From Lachnospiraceae bacterium (GTDB lineage: Bacteria; Bacillota; Clostridia; Lachnospirales; Lachnospiraceae), in contig JAFSDJ010000087.1 of the NCBI GenBank assembly GCA_017436305.1, positions 91,281-155,280 on the forward strand: a stretch of 64,000 nt of DNA. The letters are read 5' to 3'. The notes beneath the pieces were generated by a model. The model saw nothing but the letters and a program-made list of their open reading frames with translations. It made no database searches and was not told where the DNA came from. The translations under genes were made by a program, and so were the position numbers. Below are positions 7,739 through 17,515 of the stretch, piece by piece; positions within the stretch are counted from its first letter, which is position 1, and each line of letters starts with the position of its first letter.

Positions 7739-10700
7739 ATGGCTAACGTGAAACGTATCTATGTAGAAAAGAAAGAGGATTTTGCTGTTAAGGCAAAAGA
7801 ACTAAAAGAAGAAGTAACAAGTTATCTTGGAATAACTGGAATTTCTAAAGTAAGAGTGTTTATCCGTTATGATGTGGAAAACATTTCAGAGGAAGTTTTT
7901 GAAAAGGCTTGCAAGACAGTATTTAGTGAGCCACCGGTAGACATTTTATTCCATGAAAACTTTGACATGGCTGAAGGAGCAAAGGTGTTCAGCGTAGAAT
8001 ATTTACCGGGACAGTTTGACCAGAGAGCCGATTCCGCAGTACAGTGCGTTAAGTTCTTAAAGGAAGACGAAGATCCGATTATTAAGACTGCTGTTACCTA
8101 TGTATTTGAAGGAAACATTAGTGATGAAGAATTTGAAAAAATAAAAGCATACTGTATTAACCCTGTAGACAGCAGAGAAACAGATATGGTAAAACCGGAA
8201 ACTTTAGTAACAGAGTTTGAGGAGCCGGCGGATGTACTTATTTTTGATGGTTTTAAGGATATGAAAGAGACAGACCTTAAAAAGCTTTACGATTCCTTAG
8301 GACTTGCCATGACATTTAAGGATTTCTTACATATTCAGAATTACTTCAAAAATGAAGAAAAAAGAAATCCATCCATGACAGAAATTCGTGTGTTAGATAC
8401 TTACTGGTCTGACCACTGCCGTCATACGACTTTTTCAACAGAGCTTAAAAATGTAGAATTTGCAGAAGGCTACTACAAAGAACCTATTGTAAAAACCTAT
8501 AAAAATTACTTAGAGACAAGAGAAGAAATTTTTAAGGGCAGAGATGACAAGTTTGTTTGTCTCATGGATTTAGCTTTAATGGCAATGAGAAAGCTGAAAA
8601 AAGAAGGCAAGCTTCAGGATTTGGAAGAATCTGATGAAATCAATGCTTGTTCTATTGTAGTTCCGGTAGAAATTGATGGAAAAGAAGAAGAATGGCTCGT
8701 ATTTTTCAAAAATGAAACACACAACCATCCAACAGAAATTGAACCTTTCGGTGGCGCGGCTACCTGCTTAGGCGGTGCTATCCGAGATCCACTTTCAGGT
8801 AGAGGTTATGTATATCAGGCAATGCGTGTAACCGGTGCAGCAGATCCAACTGTACCTGTAGAAAATACATTGAAAGGAAAATTATCCCAAAAGAAGTTAG
8901 TACGTGGTGCAGCTGACGGATATTCTTCCTATGGTAATCAGATTGGACTGGCTACAGGCTTCGTAAAAGAGCTTTACCATCCGGATTATGTAGCAAAAAG
9001 AATGGAAATTGGTGCTGTTATGGGTGCAGCTCCAAGAAAAAATGTTATTAGAGAAACTTCTGATCCGGGAGATATTATCATTCTTTTAGGCGGAAGAACA
9101 GGCCGTGACGGTTGCGGTGGCGCAACAGGTTCTTCCAAAGTCCACACAGAAGCTTCCATTGAAACCTGTGGTGCAGAAGTTCAAAAAGGTAATGCTCCAA
9201 CAGAACGTAAGATTCAGAGATTGTTCAGAAGAGAAGAAGTTAGTAAGCTTATTAAAAAATGTAATGACTTTGGTGCAGGTGGTGTTTCCGTTGCTATCGG
9301 AGAGTTGGCAGACGGTCTTATCGTAGATTTGGACAAGGTACCAAAGAAATATGCAGGACTTGATGGTACAGAATTAGCCATTTCTGAATCTCAGGAAAGA
9401 ATGGCTGTAGTGGTAGATAAAAAGGATGTTTCACAGTTTTTAACTTATGCAGCAGAAGAAAACTTAGAAGCTGTTTCTGTTGCAGAAGTAACAGAGTCTC
9501 CAAGATTAATTTTAAAATGGAGAGGAAAAGAAATTGTAAATATTAAAAGAGCATTCTTAGATACAAACGGTGCACATCAGGAAACTGACGTAAAAGTAGA
9601 TATTCCTTCAAAAGAAGATAATTATTTTGCAAAACATGCTCTTTCCAAAGTAGAAGAGGCAGTAAAAGCAGGGGATGCCAAGAAAGCCTGGTTAGAAACT
9701 GTAAATGACTTAAACGTATGTAGCCAGAAGGGATTAGTTGAAATGTTTGACTCTTCCATTGGTGCAGCAAGCGTTTATATGCCATATGGTGGAAAATATC
9801 AACTTACTGAAACACAGACTATGGTTGCCAAGCTTCCGGTATTAAAAGGAAATACAGACGTTGTAACTATGATGAGCTTTGGATTTGACCCATATTTATC
9901 AAGCTGGAGCCCATATCATGGAGCAGTTTATGCGGTACTGGAATCAATGTCTAAAATTGTGGCAGCTGGTGGAGATTATAAAAAAATCCGCTTTACCTTC
10001 CAGGAATATTTCAGACGTATGACAGAGGATGCAAGCCGTTGGAGCCAGCCATTTGCAGCACTTCTTGGTGCGTATGATGCGCAGATGGGATTTGGTCTTC
10101 CAAGTATAGGTGGAAAGGACAGTATGTCAGGAACCTTTAATGACATCGATGTACCACCGACACTTGTGTCATTTGCAGTAGATACAGGAAAATATCAGGA
10201 AGTTATCACACCTGAATTTAAACAAAGCGGTAACGCAGTTGTAAAATTAGAAATTCCAAAGAATGCTTATGATTTGCCGGATTATGAAAAAGCAATGGAA
10301 GTATTTGAAGAAGTTCATAGATTGATTGTAGAAAAGACAGTAATGTCAGCTTATGCATTAGATTCAAAAGGTATTGCTGCTTCTGTAAGCAAGATGGCAT
10401 TTGGTAACAAATTAGGATTTGAAGCAGAAGAAAGTCTTTCCTTAGAAGAATTGTTTAAAAATGAGTTAGGTAACTTAATTATAGAAATTGCTCCTGATAA
10501 AGTAGCAGAAATCAAAGTGTCTTATATTGTTGTAGGTAAGGTAACAGAAAGTGGCTTTACCTATAAGGATACAACTGTTTCCACAGAGGATGTATTAAAG
10601 GCTTGGAGTGAGAAGCTTGAAAAAGTATTCCCAACAAAGGCTGTAAAAGATGCGACTAAGGTTGAAACAAAACTTTATGACACTAATAACATTTATGTAT

Positions 10701-11515
10701 GTAAGAATAAAGTGGCAAAACCAACTGTATTTATTCCAGTATTTCCAGGTACCAACTGTGAATATGACAGCACAAGAGCATTTGAAAGAGCCGGTGCAAA
10801 TGTTATTACTAAGGTATTTAAGAATTTAACTGCAGAAGACATCAGAAGCAGTGTGGATGAGTTTGAAAGGGCTATTTCCCAGGCACAGATTATTATGTTC
10901 CCAGGTGGTTTTTCCGCCGGTGACGAACCTGACGGTAGTGCCAAGTTTTTTGCAACTGCTTTCCAGAATGAGAAAATGAAGGAAGCGGTTATGAAGCTGT
11001 TAAATGAAAGAGATGGTCTGGCATTAGGTATTTGTAACGGATTCCAGGCACTTATCAAATTAGGATTAGTACCATATGGAGAAATCGTTGGACAGAAGGA
11101 AGATTCCCCAACCCTTACATTTAATACCATCAACCGTCATATTTCCAAGATGGTTTATACAAAGGTAGTAAGTAACAAATCTCCTTGGTTTGCAGGAGCA
11201 GAGCTTGGAAAAACTTATGTAACACCTGCTTCTCATGGTGAAGGACGCTTCGTAGCAAATAAAGAATGGATTGAAAAATTATTTGCAAACGGACAGGTTG
11301 CAACTCAGTATGCAGACTTTAACGGAGAAGTTTCCATGGATGAAGAATGGAATGTAAACGGTTCCTATGCTGCTATTGAAGGTATTACCTCTGCTGACGG
11401 CAGATGCCTTGGAAAGATGGCTCATGTGGAAAGACGCGATACTTCTGTTGCTATTAACATTTATGGCGAACAGGATATGAAGATCTTTGAGTCTGGTGTG
11501 GCGTACTTTAAATAG
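7739..11515 (+). CDS. purL: Phosphoribosylformylglycinamidine synthase, fused PurL/PurQ single chain
   Basis: A 1258-residue protein catalysing the ATP- and glutamine-dependent conversion of FGAR to FGAM, the fourth step of de novo purine synthesis. The synthase part carries TYWSDHCRHTTFSTEL (about 220-235) and the nucleotide-binding stretch NETHNHPTEIEPFGGAATCLGG. The C-terminal class I glutaminase starts near FPGTNCEYDS; the nucleophile Cys1099 is in LGICNGFQAL, and the HGEGR segment supplies the catalytic His. Length and order match the large single-chain form rather than the split PurS/L/Q form. SD CGGAGG lies 8 bases before the ATG. It is a lone gene with its own promoter and terminator; no other pur genes are nearby. 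Confidence 0.97.
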   Translation: MANVKRIYVEKKEDFAVKAKELKEEVTSYLGITGISKVRVFIRYDVENISEEVFEKACKTVFSEPPVDILFHENFDMAEGAKVFSVEYLPGQFDQRADSAVQCVKFLKEDEDPIIKTAVTYVFEGNISDEEFEKIKAYCINPVDSRETDMVKPETLVTEFEEPADVLIFDGFKDMKETDLKKLYDSLGLAMTFKDFLHIQNYFKNEEKRNPSMTEIRVLDTYWSDHCRHTTFSTELKNVEFAEGYYKEPIVKTYKNYLETREEIFKGRDDKFVCLMDLALMAMRKLKKEGKLQDLEESDEINACSIVVPVEIDGKEEEWLVFFKNETHNHPTEIEPFGGAATCLGGAIRDPLSGRGYVYQAMRVTGAADPTVPVENTLKGKLSQKKLVRGAADGYSSYGNQIGLATGFVKELYHPDYVAKRMEIGAVMGAAPRKNVIRETSDPGDIIILLGGRTGRDGCGGATGSSKVHTEASIETCGAEVQKGNAPTERKIQRLFRREEVSKLIKKCNDFGAGGVSVAIGELADGLIVDLDKVPKKYAGLDGTELAISESQERMAVVVDKKDVSQFLTYAAEENLEAVSVAEVTESPRLILKWRGKEIVNIKRAFLDTNGAHQETDVKVDIPSKEDNYFAKHALSKVEEAVKAGDAKKAWLETVNDLNVCSQKGLVEMFDSSIGAASVYMPYGGKYQLTETQTMVAKLPVLKGNTDVVTMMSFGFDPYLSSWSPYHGAVYAVLESMSKIVAAGGDYKKIRFTFQEYFRRMTEDASRWSQPFAALLGAYDAQMGFGLPSIGGKDSMSGTFNDIDVPPTLVSFAVDTGKYQEVITPEFKQSGNAVVKLEIPKNAYDLPDYEKAMEVFEEVHRLIVEKTVMSAYALDSKGIAASVSKMAFGNKLGFEAEESLSLEELFKNELGNLIIEIAPDKVAEIKVSYIVVGKVTESGFTYKDTTVSTEDVLKAWSEKLEKVFPTKAVKDATKVETKLYDTNNIYVCKNKVAKPTVFIPVFPGTNCEYDSTRAFERAGANVITKVFKNLTAEDIRSSVDEFERAISQAQIIMFPGGFSAGDEPDGSAKFFATAFQNEKMKEAVMKLLNERDGLALGICNGFQALIKLGLVPYGEIVGQKEDSPTLTFNTINRHISKMVYTKVVSNKSPWFAGAELGKTYVTPASHGEGRFVANKEWIEKLFANGQVATQYADFNGEVSMDEEWNVNGSYAAIEGITSADGRCLGKMAHVERRDTSVAINIYGEQDMKIFESGVAYFK

Positions 11516-11575
11516 GATGTGGTTACAAAAGGCAAAAAGGAGTAGCCTGAAGATAAGAAGTAAATAAGAAGAGAG

Positions 11576-11622
11576 AATGACCTTGAAATAGGAATGCCCC
11601 CTATTTTGAGGTCATTTTTTTG
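11576..11622 (+). terminator. Rho-independent terminator after purL
   Basis: AATGACCT (11576-11583) with the inner AAATAGG pairs with CCTATTT and AGGTCATT (11609-11616), followed by a run of T. Confidence 0.9.
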
Positions 11623-11681
11623 TATTTTGCCAAAGGATACTGATTTGAAAGAAGCAAGAGCAGGCTTCTATGTTTTTTTCG

Positions 11682-11710
11682 TTGACGATAAGCATAAATT
11701 GCAGTAGAAT
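11682..11710 (+). promoter_or_regulatory. Promoter of the LtaS-like gene
   Basis: TTGACG (11682-11687), a 17-base spacer, then TAGAAT (11705-11710). The predicted start is near 11717, about 80 bases before the likely start codon. Confidence 0.65.
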
Positions 11711-11799
11711 ATCTTGAAAACATTTTAGATAATTTTTACACAAGCATCATATTTTACAACATGAAAGAATATTTATATACCAACGAAGAAGGCGAATTT

Positions 11800-13356
11800 A
11801 TGAAAAAAAAGATACATATGAAACGGGTTATTGCCCTTTTTATATTATTATTAGGAAACTTATTGTTTTTCCTTACTGTATGGCTGTTAAATAAATATGA
11901 CCAGATATGCTTAGACCAGTTGATTTTTCAGTTGAAAACTTCATCTGAAGGAGTACATAGGGATCTTGCTAACAGCGCTGCTGTCAGGGTAGGGCTCTTT
12001 GGCGTTGTATTTACTGTTTTAGAGGCTGTTTTGTATGAGATATTAGCAGGAAGATGCAGTGAAAAGCTACATAATAGTAAGCTATATATTCATTATAGAA
12101 AAACAAAGATTTGTTATTTCTTTGAAAAAAAGGCACTAACACTGGCGGTTGGTGCATTAATTGTGTCAACTGTACTTTTTGTTACTCAGGTAGATGTACT
12201 TGCTTATGTGGAAACGGTTTCTACTGAATCAGATTTTATTGAGGAACATTATGTTGCACCGGATTCCGTTAACATTCAGTTTCCTAAAGAAAAGCGGAAT
12301 CTGATTTATATTTATCTTGAATCCATGGAAAATACCTTTTCTGATACATCGGCGGGAGTGCCTATTACCGATAATTATATTCCGGAGTTGACGGAGCTCG
12401 CCGGATCCAATGTGAATTTTTCTCATACAGAAGGTGTGGGAGGTGCCCGTTCCTTTTCCGGTACAACCTGGACTGCGGCAGCAATGGTGACGCAGACGTC
12501 AGGTGTGCCTGTGAAAATGGAGGTTTCTGCAGATGAAGATGCTTACGGTGCCGGAGCAGATTTCCTTCCGGGAGGTATTTCTTTAGGACAGATATTAGAA
12601 GAACAGGGCTATCAGCAAACTTTGCTTGTTGGTTCTGATGCAGCATTTCATGGAAGGGAAGCATATTTTACCAAACATGGAAATTATGAGATTGTAGATA
12701 TTAACTCTTTAAAAGAAGAGGGAAGATTACCGGAAGATTATGAAGTATGGTGGGGATTTGAGGACGAAAAGCTGTTTTCCTTTGCAAAAGAAGAACTAAC
12801 ATGCTTGGCAAGTGATGATGAACCCTTTAATTTTACTATGCTTACGGTAGATACCCATTTTCCGGATGGTTATCAGTGTCAGTTGTGCGAAGAAATTTAT
12901 GAAGAACAATATGCAAATGTTATGGCATGTTCTTCCAGACAGGTGTATGAATTTATCTCATGGATTAAAGAACAGCCTTTTTATGAAAATACCACAATCG
13001 TCATAAGCGGTGACCATTTAACAATGGATGCCTCTTTCTTAAAAGAGGTAGATGAAGATTATGTTCGTACTATTTATAACTGTATTATCAATGCACCGGT
13101 TACACCATCTAAGGAGAAAAATCGCCAGTTTGGCACCTTTGATATGTTCCCTACAACCCTTGCTGCTATAGGTGTAGAAATTGAAGGAGACAGACTTGGG
13201 CTTGGGACAAATCTGTTTTCTGATAAAGAAACATTAACAGAGCAGTATGGATTTGAAGCACTAAATGAGGAGTTGCAGAAAAACTCAGAGTTTTATAATG
13301 TACAACTTCTGGAGATGACAGATGAAGAGGATATTGAAGAAGAGACAGAAGAATAA
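11800..13356 (+). CDS. LtaS-family membrane phosphoglycerol transferase / sulfatase-fold enzyme
   Basis: A 518-residue protein. There are three N-terminal hydrophobic segments (about residues 8-30, 65-85 and 115-135) rather than the usual five of LtaS, then an extracellular alkaline-phosphatase/sulfatase-fold domain. The metal and active-site motifs are YLESMENTF (Glu), SFSGTTWTAAAMVTQTSGVP (candidate Thr nucleophile), FTMLTVDTHFPDGY and VISGDHLTMD (Asp/His). Related enzymes transfer glycerol phosphate from phosphatidylglycerol to lipoteichoic acid or other surface glycans. The acceptor here is unknown. The frame is open from 11761, but that ATG lacks a Shine-Dalgarno; the ATG at 11800 follows GAAGGCG. 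The C-terminus is a Glu-rich acidic tail. Confidence 0.85.
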   Translation: MKKKIHMKRVIALFILLLGNLLFFLTVWLLNKYDQICLDQLIFQLKTSSEGVHRDLANSAAVRVGLFGVVFTVLEAVLYEILAGRCSEKLHNSKLYIHYRKTKICYFFEKKALTLAVGALIVSTVLFVTQVDVLAYVETVSTESDFIEEHYVAPDSVNIQFPKEKRNLIYIYLESMENTFSDTSAGVPITDNYIPELTELAGSNVNFSHTEGVGGARSFSGTTWTAAAMVTQTSGVPVKMEVSADEDAYGAGADFLPGGISLGQILEEQGYQQTLLVGSDAAFHGREAYFTKHGNYEIVDINSLKEEGRLPEDYEVWWGFEDEKLFSFAKEELTCLASDDEPFNFTMLTVDTHFPDGYQCQLCEEIYEEQYANVMACSSRQVYEFISWIKEQPFYENTTIVISGDHLTMDASFLKEVDEDYVRTIYNCIINAPVTPSKEKNRQFGTFDMFPTTLAAIGVEIEGDRLGLGTNLFSDKETLTEQYGFEALNEELQKNSEFYNVQLLEMTDEEDIEEETEE

Positions 13357-13451
13357 ATATAAGTATTGCAAGTCATAAGTTGTACTTCCCTATAGCTGGG
13401 TGGTAGGAAATAGGAACATATAAGCAAATAGATATTCAAACAAACATAGAA

Positions 13452-13497
13452 AGAGAAGGTATTTTTCATGGGAAAAACACCTTCTCCTATTTTTTTA
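13452..13497 (+). terminator. Rho-independent terminator
   Basis: GAGAAGGT..TTTTT (from 13453) pairs with AAAAAC.ACCTTCTC (to about 13486), then CTATTTTTTT. It ends transcription of the LtaS-like gene before dpaA. Confidence 0.88.
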
Positions 13498-13553
13498 CAT
13501 ATATTGACATATGGGTTAGTGTTTGCACAAAAAAACTCATGGGAGGAAACTAT

Positions 13554-14492
13554 ATGGTTAAAAAGAAAATATTTGTAATTGGTGGAGACATGCGCCAATA
13601 CTATCTGGCTATGAAATTATTTGATAAAGGGTATGATATCGCATGTTATGGAATGAAAAGACTGGAAGAAGAAAAAAACGTAGAAGTACCGGAAACACTG
13701 GCTTTAGGCATGGTTGACAATGGTGTCATTCTACTTCCGGTGCCGGTTTTGCAAGATAACTTGCAAATTAAATCCACGGAAAAAAAGATACTTTTAAAAG
13801 AGCTTGAAGATAGCATCAGGAAGGGACAGATTGTGTTTGGAGGCAACCTTCCCAAAAGCCTGATACAAGTCTGCAAGGAAAAAGAAGCGATTTGCGTTGA
13901 TTATATGAATTTGGATGAGGTAACAGTAGAAAATGCCCAGGTAACGGCAGAAGGGGCTATTTTAGAAGCGGCTTTGCTTGGAAACATTAGAATGCAGAAT
14001 AGTAACTGTCTGGTAATCGGTTTTGGCAAATGTGGGGAGGCATTGGCCCAAAAACTGTCTGCATGGGGAGCGGTAGTTACTATTATGGCAAGAAGTAAGG
14101 AAGCAAGAAGCAAGGCAGAAGCTTATGGTTATTATACAAGGGATATGTTTGGAAAAGAAAGAGAACTGAAAACTGATAAGGAAAAGGAGCAGGAAAAAGA
14201 AATTGCCAAGAGAATAAAATATCAGTTTGTATTTAATACAGTTCCGGCTATGGTTCTTGATAAAAAAGCAGTTGATATTATATTGACAGATAGAGGAAAA
14301 GAGGAATACCCCATTATTGTAGATATAGCTTCTTTGCCTGGGGGAGTGGATTTTGAGTACTGTAGAGAAAAAGAAGTAAAAGCAGAGATTCATCAGGGGA
14401 TTCCGGGAAAATATGCGCCGAAAACAGCAGGTGTTATTTTAGCCAAGGCAGTGCTAAATAGAATAGAGAACAGTAGTTGTACAAATAAATAG
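13554..14492 (+). CDS. dpaA: Dipicolinate synthase subunit A
   Basis: A 312-residue protein of the SpoVFA family. With subunit B it oxidises dihydrodipicolinate to dipicolinic acid in the mother cell during sporulation. An N-terminal domain (KIFVIGGDMRQYYLA) is followed by a Rossmann domain with NCLVIGFGKCGEALAQKL near residue 150, and by VFNTVPAMVL and IVDIASLPGGVDF. SD GGGAGGAAAC places the start at 13554 rather than 13539. A Lys/Glu-rich insertion occurs near residue 205. dpaB follows after about 125 bases. Confidence 0.95.
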   Translation: MVKKKIFVIGGDMRQYYLAMKLFDKGYDIACYGMKRLEEEKNVEVPETLALGMVDNGVILLPVPVLQDNLQIKSTEKKILLKELEDSIRKGQIVFGGNLPKSLIQVCKEKEAICVDYMNLDEVTVENAQVTAEGAILEAALLGNIRMQNSNCLVIGFGKCGEALAQKLSAWGAVVTIMARSKEARSKAEAYGYYTRDMFGKERELKTDKEKEQEKEIAKRIKYQFVFNTVPAMVLDKKAVDIILTDRGKEEYPIIVDIASLPGGVDFEYCREKEVKAEIHQGIPGKYAPKTAGVILAKAVLNRIENSSCTNK

Positions 14493-14617
14493 TGGTAGGG
14501 AAAAAAACTGATGTAATTATAAACAAAACCAGGTGAAAAGTTAAATAAAAGTTAATTATTAGTCGTTGGTTACTTCATGATAGGAAACAAGTGTTATGTT
14601 ATGAATGGGAGGGTGTT

Positions 14618-15211
14618 ATGAAAGAGTTAAAAGATTTGACAGTAGGGCTGGCAATCACCGGTTCCTTTTGTACTTTTGATAAAATAAAGAAAGCTGCAAA
14701 GGAGTTAAAGGAAGCAGGGATGAGAATACGGCCAATTTTTTCCAATCAAACTGCAACATGTAACTGCAGGTTTGGATGTGCAGATGAATTTGTAAAGGAA
14801 ATTGAAGATATTGCAGGTCAAAAAGGAATTTATTCTATTTGTGAAGCAGAACCAATTGGTCCGAAAGGATATCTGGATGTGCTTGTAATTGCGCCTTGTA
14901 CCGGAAATACAATGGCAAAGCTTTGTAATGGGATTACCGATTCTCCGGTGTTAATGGCTGCCAAAGCCCATCTTAGAAATGATAAGCCTTTAGTAATATC
15001 TATTTCTACCAATGATGCTCTGGGAATTAATTTTAAAAATCTTGGGCAGCTTATGAATATGAAAAATATTTATTTTGTACCCTTTGGGCAGGATAATTAT
15101 GAGAAGAAGCCTACTTCCATGATTGCCCATACAGAGTTGATTTTAGAAACAATACAGGCTGCACTGGAAGGAAAGCAGATACAGCCTGTAATCAGAGGAT
15201 ATGCGGATTAA
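14618..15211 (+). CDS. dpaB: Dipicolinate synthase subunit B (flavoprotein)
   Basis: A 197-residue protein of the SpoVFB family, a flavoprotein with the HFCD/UbiX-like fold. The visible motifs are LAITGSFCTFDKIKKA at the N-terminus, PIFSNQTATCNCRFG, and the APCTGNTMAKL flavin-site segment, followed by SISTNDALG and NIYFVPFGQDN. It works with DpaA to make spore dipicolinate. The frame is open from 14591, but SD GGGAGGG supports 14618. Confidence 0.95.
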   Translation: MKELKDLTVGLAITGSFCTFDKIKKAAKELKEAGMRIRPIFSNQTATCNCRFGCADEFVKEIEDIAGQKGIYSICEAEPIGPKGYLDVLVIAPCTGNTMAKLCNGITDSPVLMAAKAHLRNDKPLVISISTNDALGINFKNLGQLMNMKNIYFVPFGQDNYEKKPTSMIAHTELILETIQAALEGKQIQPVIRGYAD

Positions 15212-15307
15212 ATAGCGAAAGTTATTATTTTATGTGATAAACTAAAAGTTTCTGTAGACAGATGAAAATAGATTTCTATTTTGAATAAAAACATTTGTTA
15301 TTCAATG

Positions 15308-17158
15308 CTACAGATGTACAGAAATTCTATATTTCTTTAACCAGAAATCTATCTGCAAAAGATAAGCAATCATCTGTGGTCCTGCCATAAGCTGACCGTA
15401 CCAGGGAGCACCATAGTCCTTTGGATTATGAAGAAAGGTCCGGACATTTTTCTCATCTAATATGGAAAGAAGTGGACTGTTTCCATCTAAAACAGCAACC
15501 AGTCTTTCTATAAGCAGTTTTTCATAGGAAGGGTTATACGTTTTGGGGTAGGGACTTTTTTTACGATACAAAATCTCCTGCGGCAGTAAGTGTTCACTGG
15601 ACTGGCGTAGGAGATTTTTTACTACACCGTCTTTTGCCTTCATTTCCCATGGAACGTTAAAAACATAAGAAACCAGTTCTTTATCAGCAAAAGGAACTCT
15701 GGCTTCTAAGCCTGAATTCATGCTGGTTCTATCCATGCGGTTTAAAAGTGTCTGCATAAAATAACGAATATTTAAATAGGCTATCTGACGTCTGTTGGAC
15801 TCTGTATGATTATCCGTTGGCAGAATATCAATTTCACTAATGGAATGATAATAAGCATTTTGGACGTAATCTTCCATTTGAAGTGTATCTAGAACTTCTT
15901 TTTTCAAAAGTGACTGTCTGGGAGTTAGAGAAGGTGTCCAGGGAAAGGTGTCACTTTCTAAAAACTCTGGTTTGTGAAACCAGGGATAACCGCCAAATAC
16001 CTCGTCTGCACATTCTCCGGTTAAGACAACCTTGTGGGTTTTTGCCACCTCTCCACAAAAATAAAGAAGCGAGGAATCAATATCAGCCATGCAGGGAAGA
16101 TCATGAGCAATCACAGAGGAAAGGAGCAAATCTGCCTGAGTTTTACTGTCACATTCCAAATAATGGTGCTTAGAATCTAAATATTCTACCATTTTATCTA
16201 CATAAGGACGGTCTTCAGAGGGCTGAAAAGCATTGGCTTTAAAATAGTCATGGTTATTTGTAAAATCAAAGGAAAAGGTATGAAGCTTTTCACCATGCTT
16301 TTTTAATTCCCGGGCTGCAACACTGGAAACAAGGCTGGAATCTACTCCACCGGATAAAAAGGTGCATACAGGTACATCGGATACCAGTTGCTTTTTAATG
16401 GCGTTTTCTATCAAATAGGAAGTTTTCTCTAAGGTTTTTTCATAATTGTCCTCATGTGGCTTACTTTCCAAACGAAAATACACAGTTTCTTTAACACCAT
16501 ATTTATTGATTGTAAGATAGCAACCTGGCTTTACCTCTTTCATACCTAGAAAAATGCCGTTTCCAACAGATCTGGCAGGTCCTAAACCGAAAATTTCATT
16601 GATTCCGTTTTTATCAAGAATGGCACGAATACCAGGAAAAGTAAAAATTGCTTTCAGTTCTGAGCCAAAAAGCAAAGTACCATTGTGAACTGTGTAAAAT
16701 AAAGGTTTAACACCAAAAAAATCACGGAATAAATAGCAGGTTTCATGAATCTCATCATAAATGGCAAAGGAAAAAATTCCGTTTAATTTATTTACAAAAG
16801 AAGCACCATATTCTAAAAATCCTGTTAAAATGACTTCGGTGTCAGATGTGGTAGAAAATTTATGTCCTCTGTCAGAAAGTTCTTTTTTAAGTTCTTTATA
16901 ATTATAAATTTCCCCGTTGTATACAATGTGACATTTGGCGCCCTGATATTCTTTTGTCATAGGCTGACTTCCTGTTTCCAAATCGATGATGGAAAGCCGG
17001 CTGTGAGTAAGTCCACAGGTATTGCTTAAAAAAATGCCGTTACCGTCAGGTCCTCTATGGGTAATGGTATGGTTCATCTTTTGTAAAATATACTTATAGT
17101 CAGCTTCTTTTGATAGGAAAGAAGCCCTAGGGTCAAAAAAACCGGATATTCCGCACAT
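15308..17158 (-). CDS. asnB: Asparagine synthase, glutamine-hydrolysing
   Basis: A 616-residue enzyme converting aspartate, glutamine and ATP to asparagine. The class II glutaminase domain starts at MCGISGFFDP with nucleophile Cys2, then HRGPDGNG, RLSIIDL and YNGEIYNYKEL. The synthetase domain has the PP-loop SGGVDSS at 269-275 and later LTGECADEVFGGY. The start is fixed by Cys2 and by AGGAGA just upstream. The frame continues 52 codons further upstream through the palindromic repeat at 17206-17362, which is not coding here. It is transcribed from the strand opposite to its dpaB neighbour, with which it converges. Confidence 0.96.
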   Translation of the reverse strand: MCGISGFFDPRASFLSKEADYKYILQKMNHTITHRGPDGNGIFLSNTCGLTHSRLSIIDLETGSQPMTKEYQGAKCHIVYNGEIYNYKELKKELSDRGHKFSTTSDTEVILTGFLEYGASFVNKLNGIFSFAIYDEIHETCYLFRDFFGVKPLFYTVHNGTLLFGSELKAIFTFPGIRAILDKNGINEIFGLGPARSVGNGIFLGMKEVKPGCYLTINKYGVKETVYFRLESKPHEDNYEKTLEKTSYLIENAIKKQLVSDVPVCTFLSGGVDSSLVSSVAARELKKHGEKLHTFSFDFTNNHDYFKANAFQPSEDRPYVDKMVEYLDSKHHYLECDSKTQADLLLSSVIAHDLPCMADIDSSLLYFCGEVAKTHKVVLTGECADEVFGGYPWFHKPEFLESDTFPWTPSLTPRQSLLKKEVLDTLQMEDYVQNAYYHSISEIDILPTDNHTESNRRQIAYLNIRYFMQTLLNRMDRTSMNSGLEARVPFADKELVSYVFNVPWEMKAKDGVVKNLLRQSSEHLLPQEILYRKKSPYPKTYNPSYEKLLIERLVAVLDGNSPLLSILDEKNVRTFLHNPKDYGAPWYGQLMAGPQMIAYLLQIDFWLKKYRISVHL

Positions 17159-17205
17159 AATGTTCTCCTTTTCATTATATTGAATGATCATCTGGTAGGT
17201 CGTGA

Positions 17206-17362
17206 GAATATTCGATAGTTTTTTCTGTGCCAGACCGGATATGCCGGACATTCCAATGAGCCTTAGAACAAAGAATTGTGTCAGCAACGGCTTCCACAAT
17301 TCTTTAAGTCTCATTTACATGGCATATAATGGTCTGGCACAGAAGGAACTATCGGAATATTC
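17206..17362 (+). repeat. Palindromic structured element, copy 2
   Basis: A 157-bp imperfect palindrome. The outer arms 17206-17236 and 17331-17362 pair over about 31 bp, with one bulge and two T-G positions on the + strand; their sequence (for example TTCTGTGCCAGACC) is unrelated to the arms of the other copies. The 85-nt core 17241-17325 has stems ATGCC/GGCAT, AATGAG/CTCATT and AGAATTGTG/CACAATTCT, and the loop TCAGCAACGGCTTC. The core is nearly identical to copy 3. It lies 48 bases before the asnB start but in the opposite orientation to that gene. Confidence 0.9.
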
Positions 17363-17383
17363 CCCACTACGTTTACGAGTTCA

Positions 17384-17415
17384 GTAATTAGCCTGAGACC
17401 GGTAATTAGCCTGAG
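17384..17415. repeat. Direct repeat upstream of asnB
   Basis: The 14-mer GTAATTAGCCTGAG occurs at 17384-17397 and again at 17402-17415, 18 bp apart. It may be a regulator site or a small duplication. Confidence 0.6.
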
Positions 17416-17515
17416 CCCAGATACCTTATAGTATATGAAGATAGGGCGGAGAAAATGCGTGAGCAGTGGGGCTGGGTATGAAAAGGATAAGTAAAAGTAG
17501 TTGTTTGAACAATTT

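Noticed and set aside
10693-11133. 146-codon minus-strand frame inside purL
   Set aside because: It falls inside the well-conserved glutaminase domain of purL and is a shadow of that gene.
17159-17314. 52-codon upstream extension of asnB
   Set aside because: The extension runs through the palindromic element. The enzyme needs Cys2 exposed after Met1 (MCGISG), and a Shine-Dalgarno precedes 17158.
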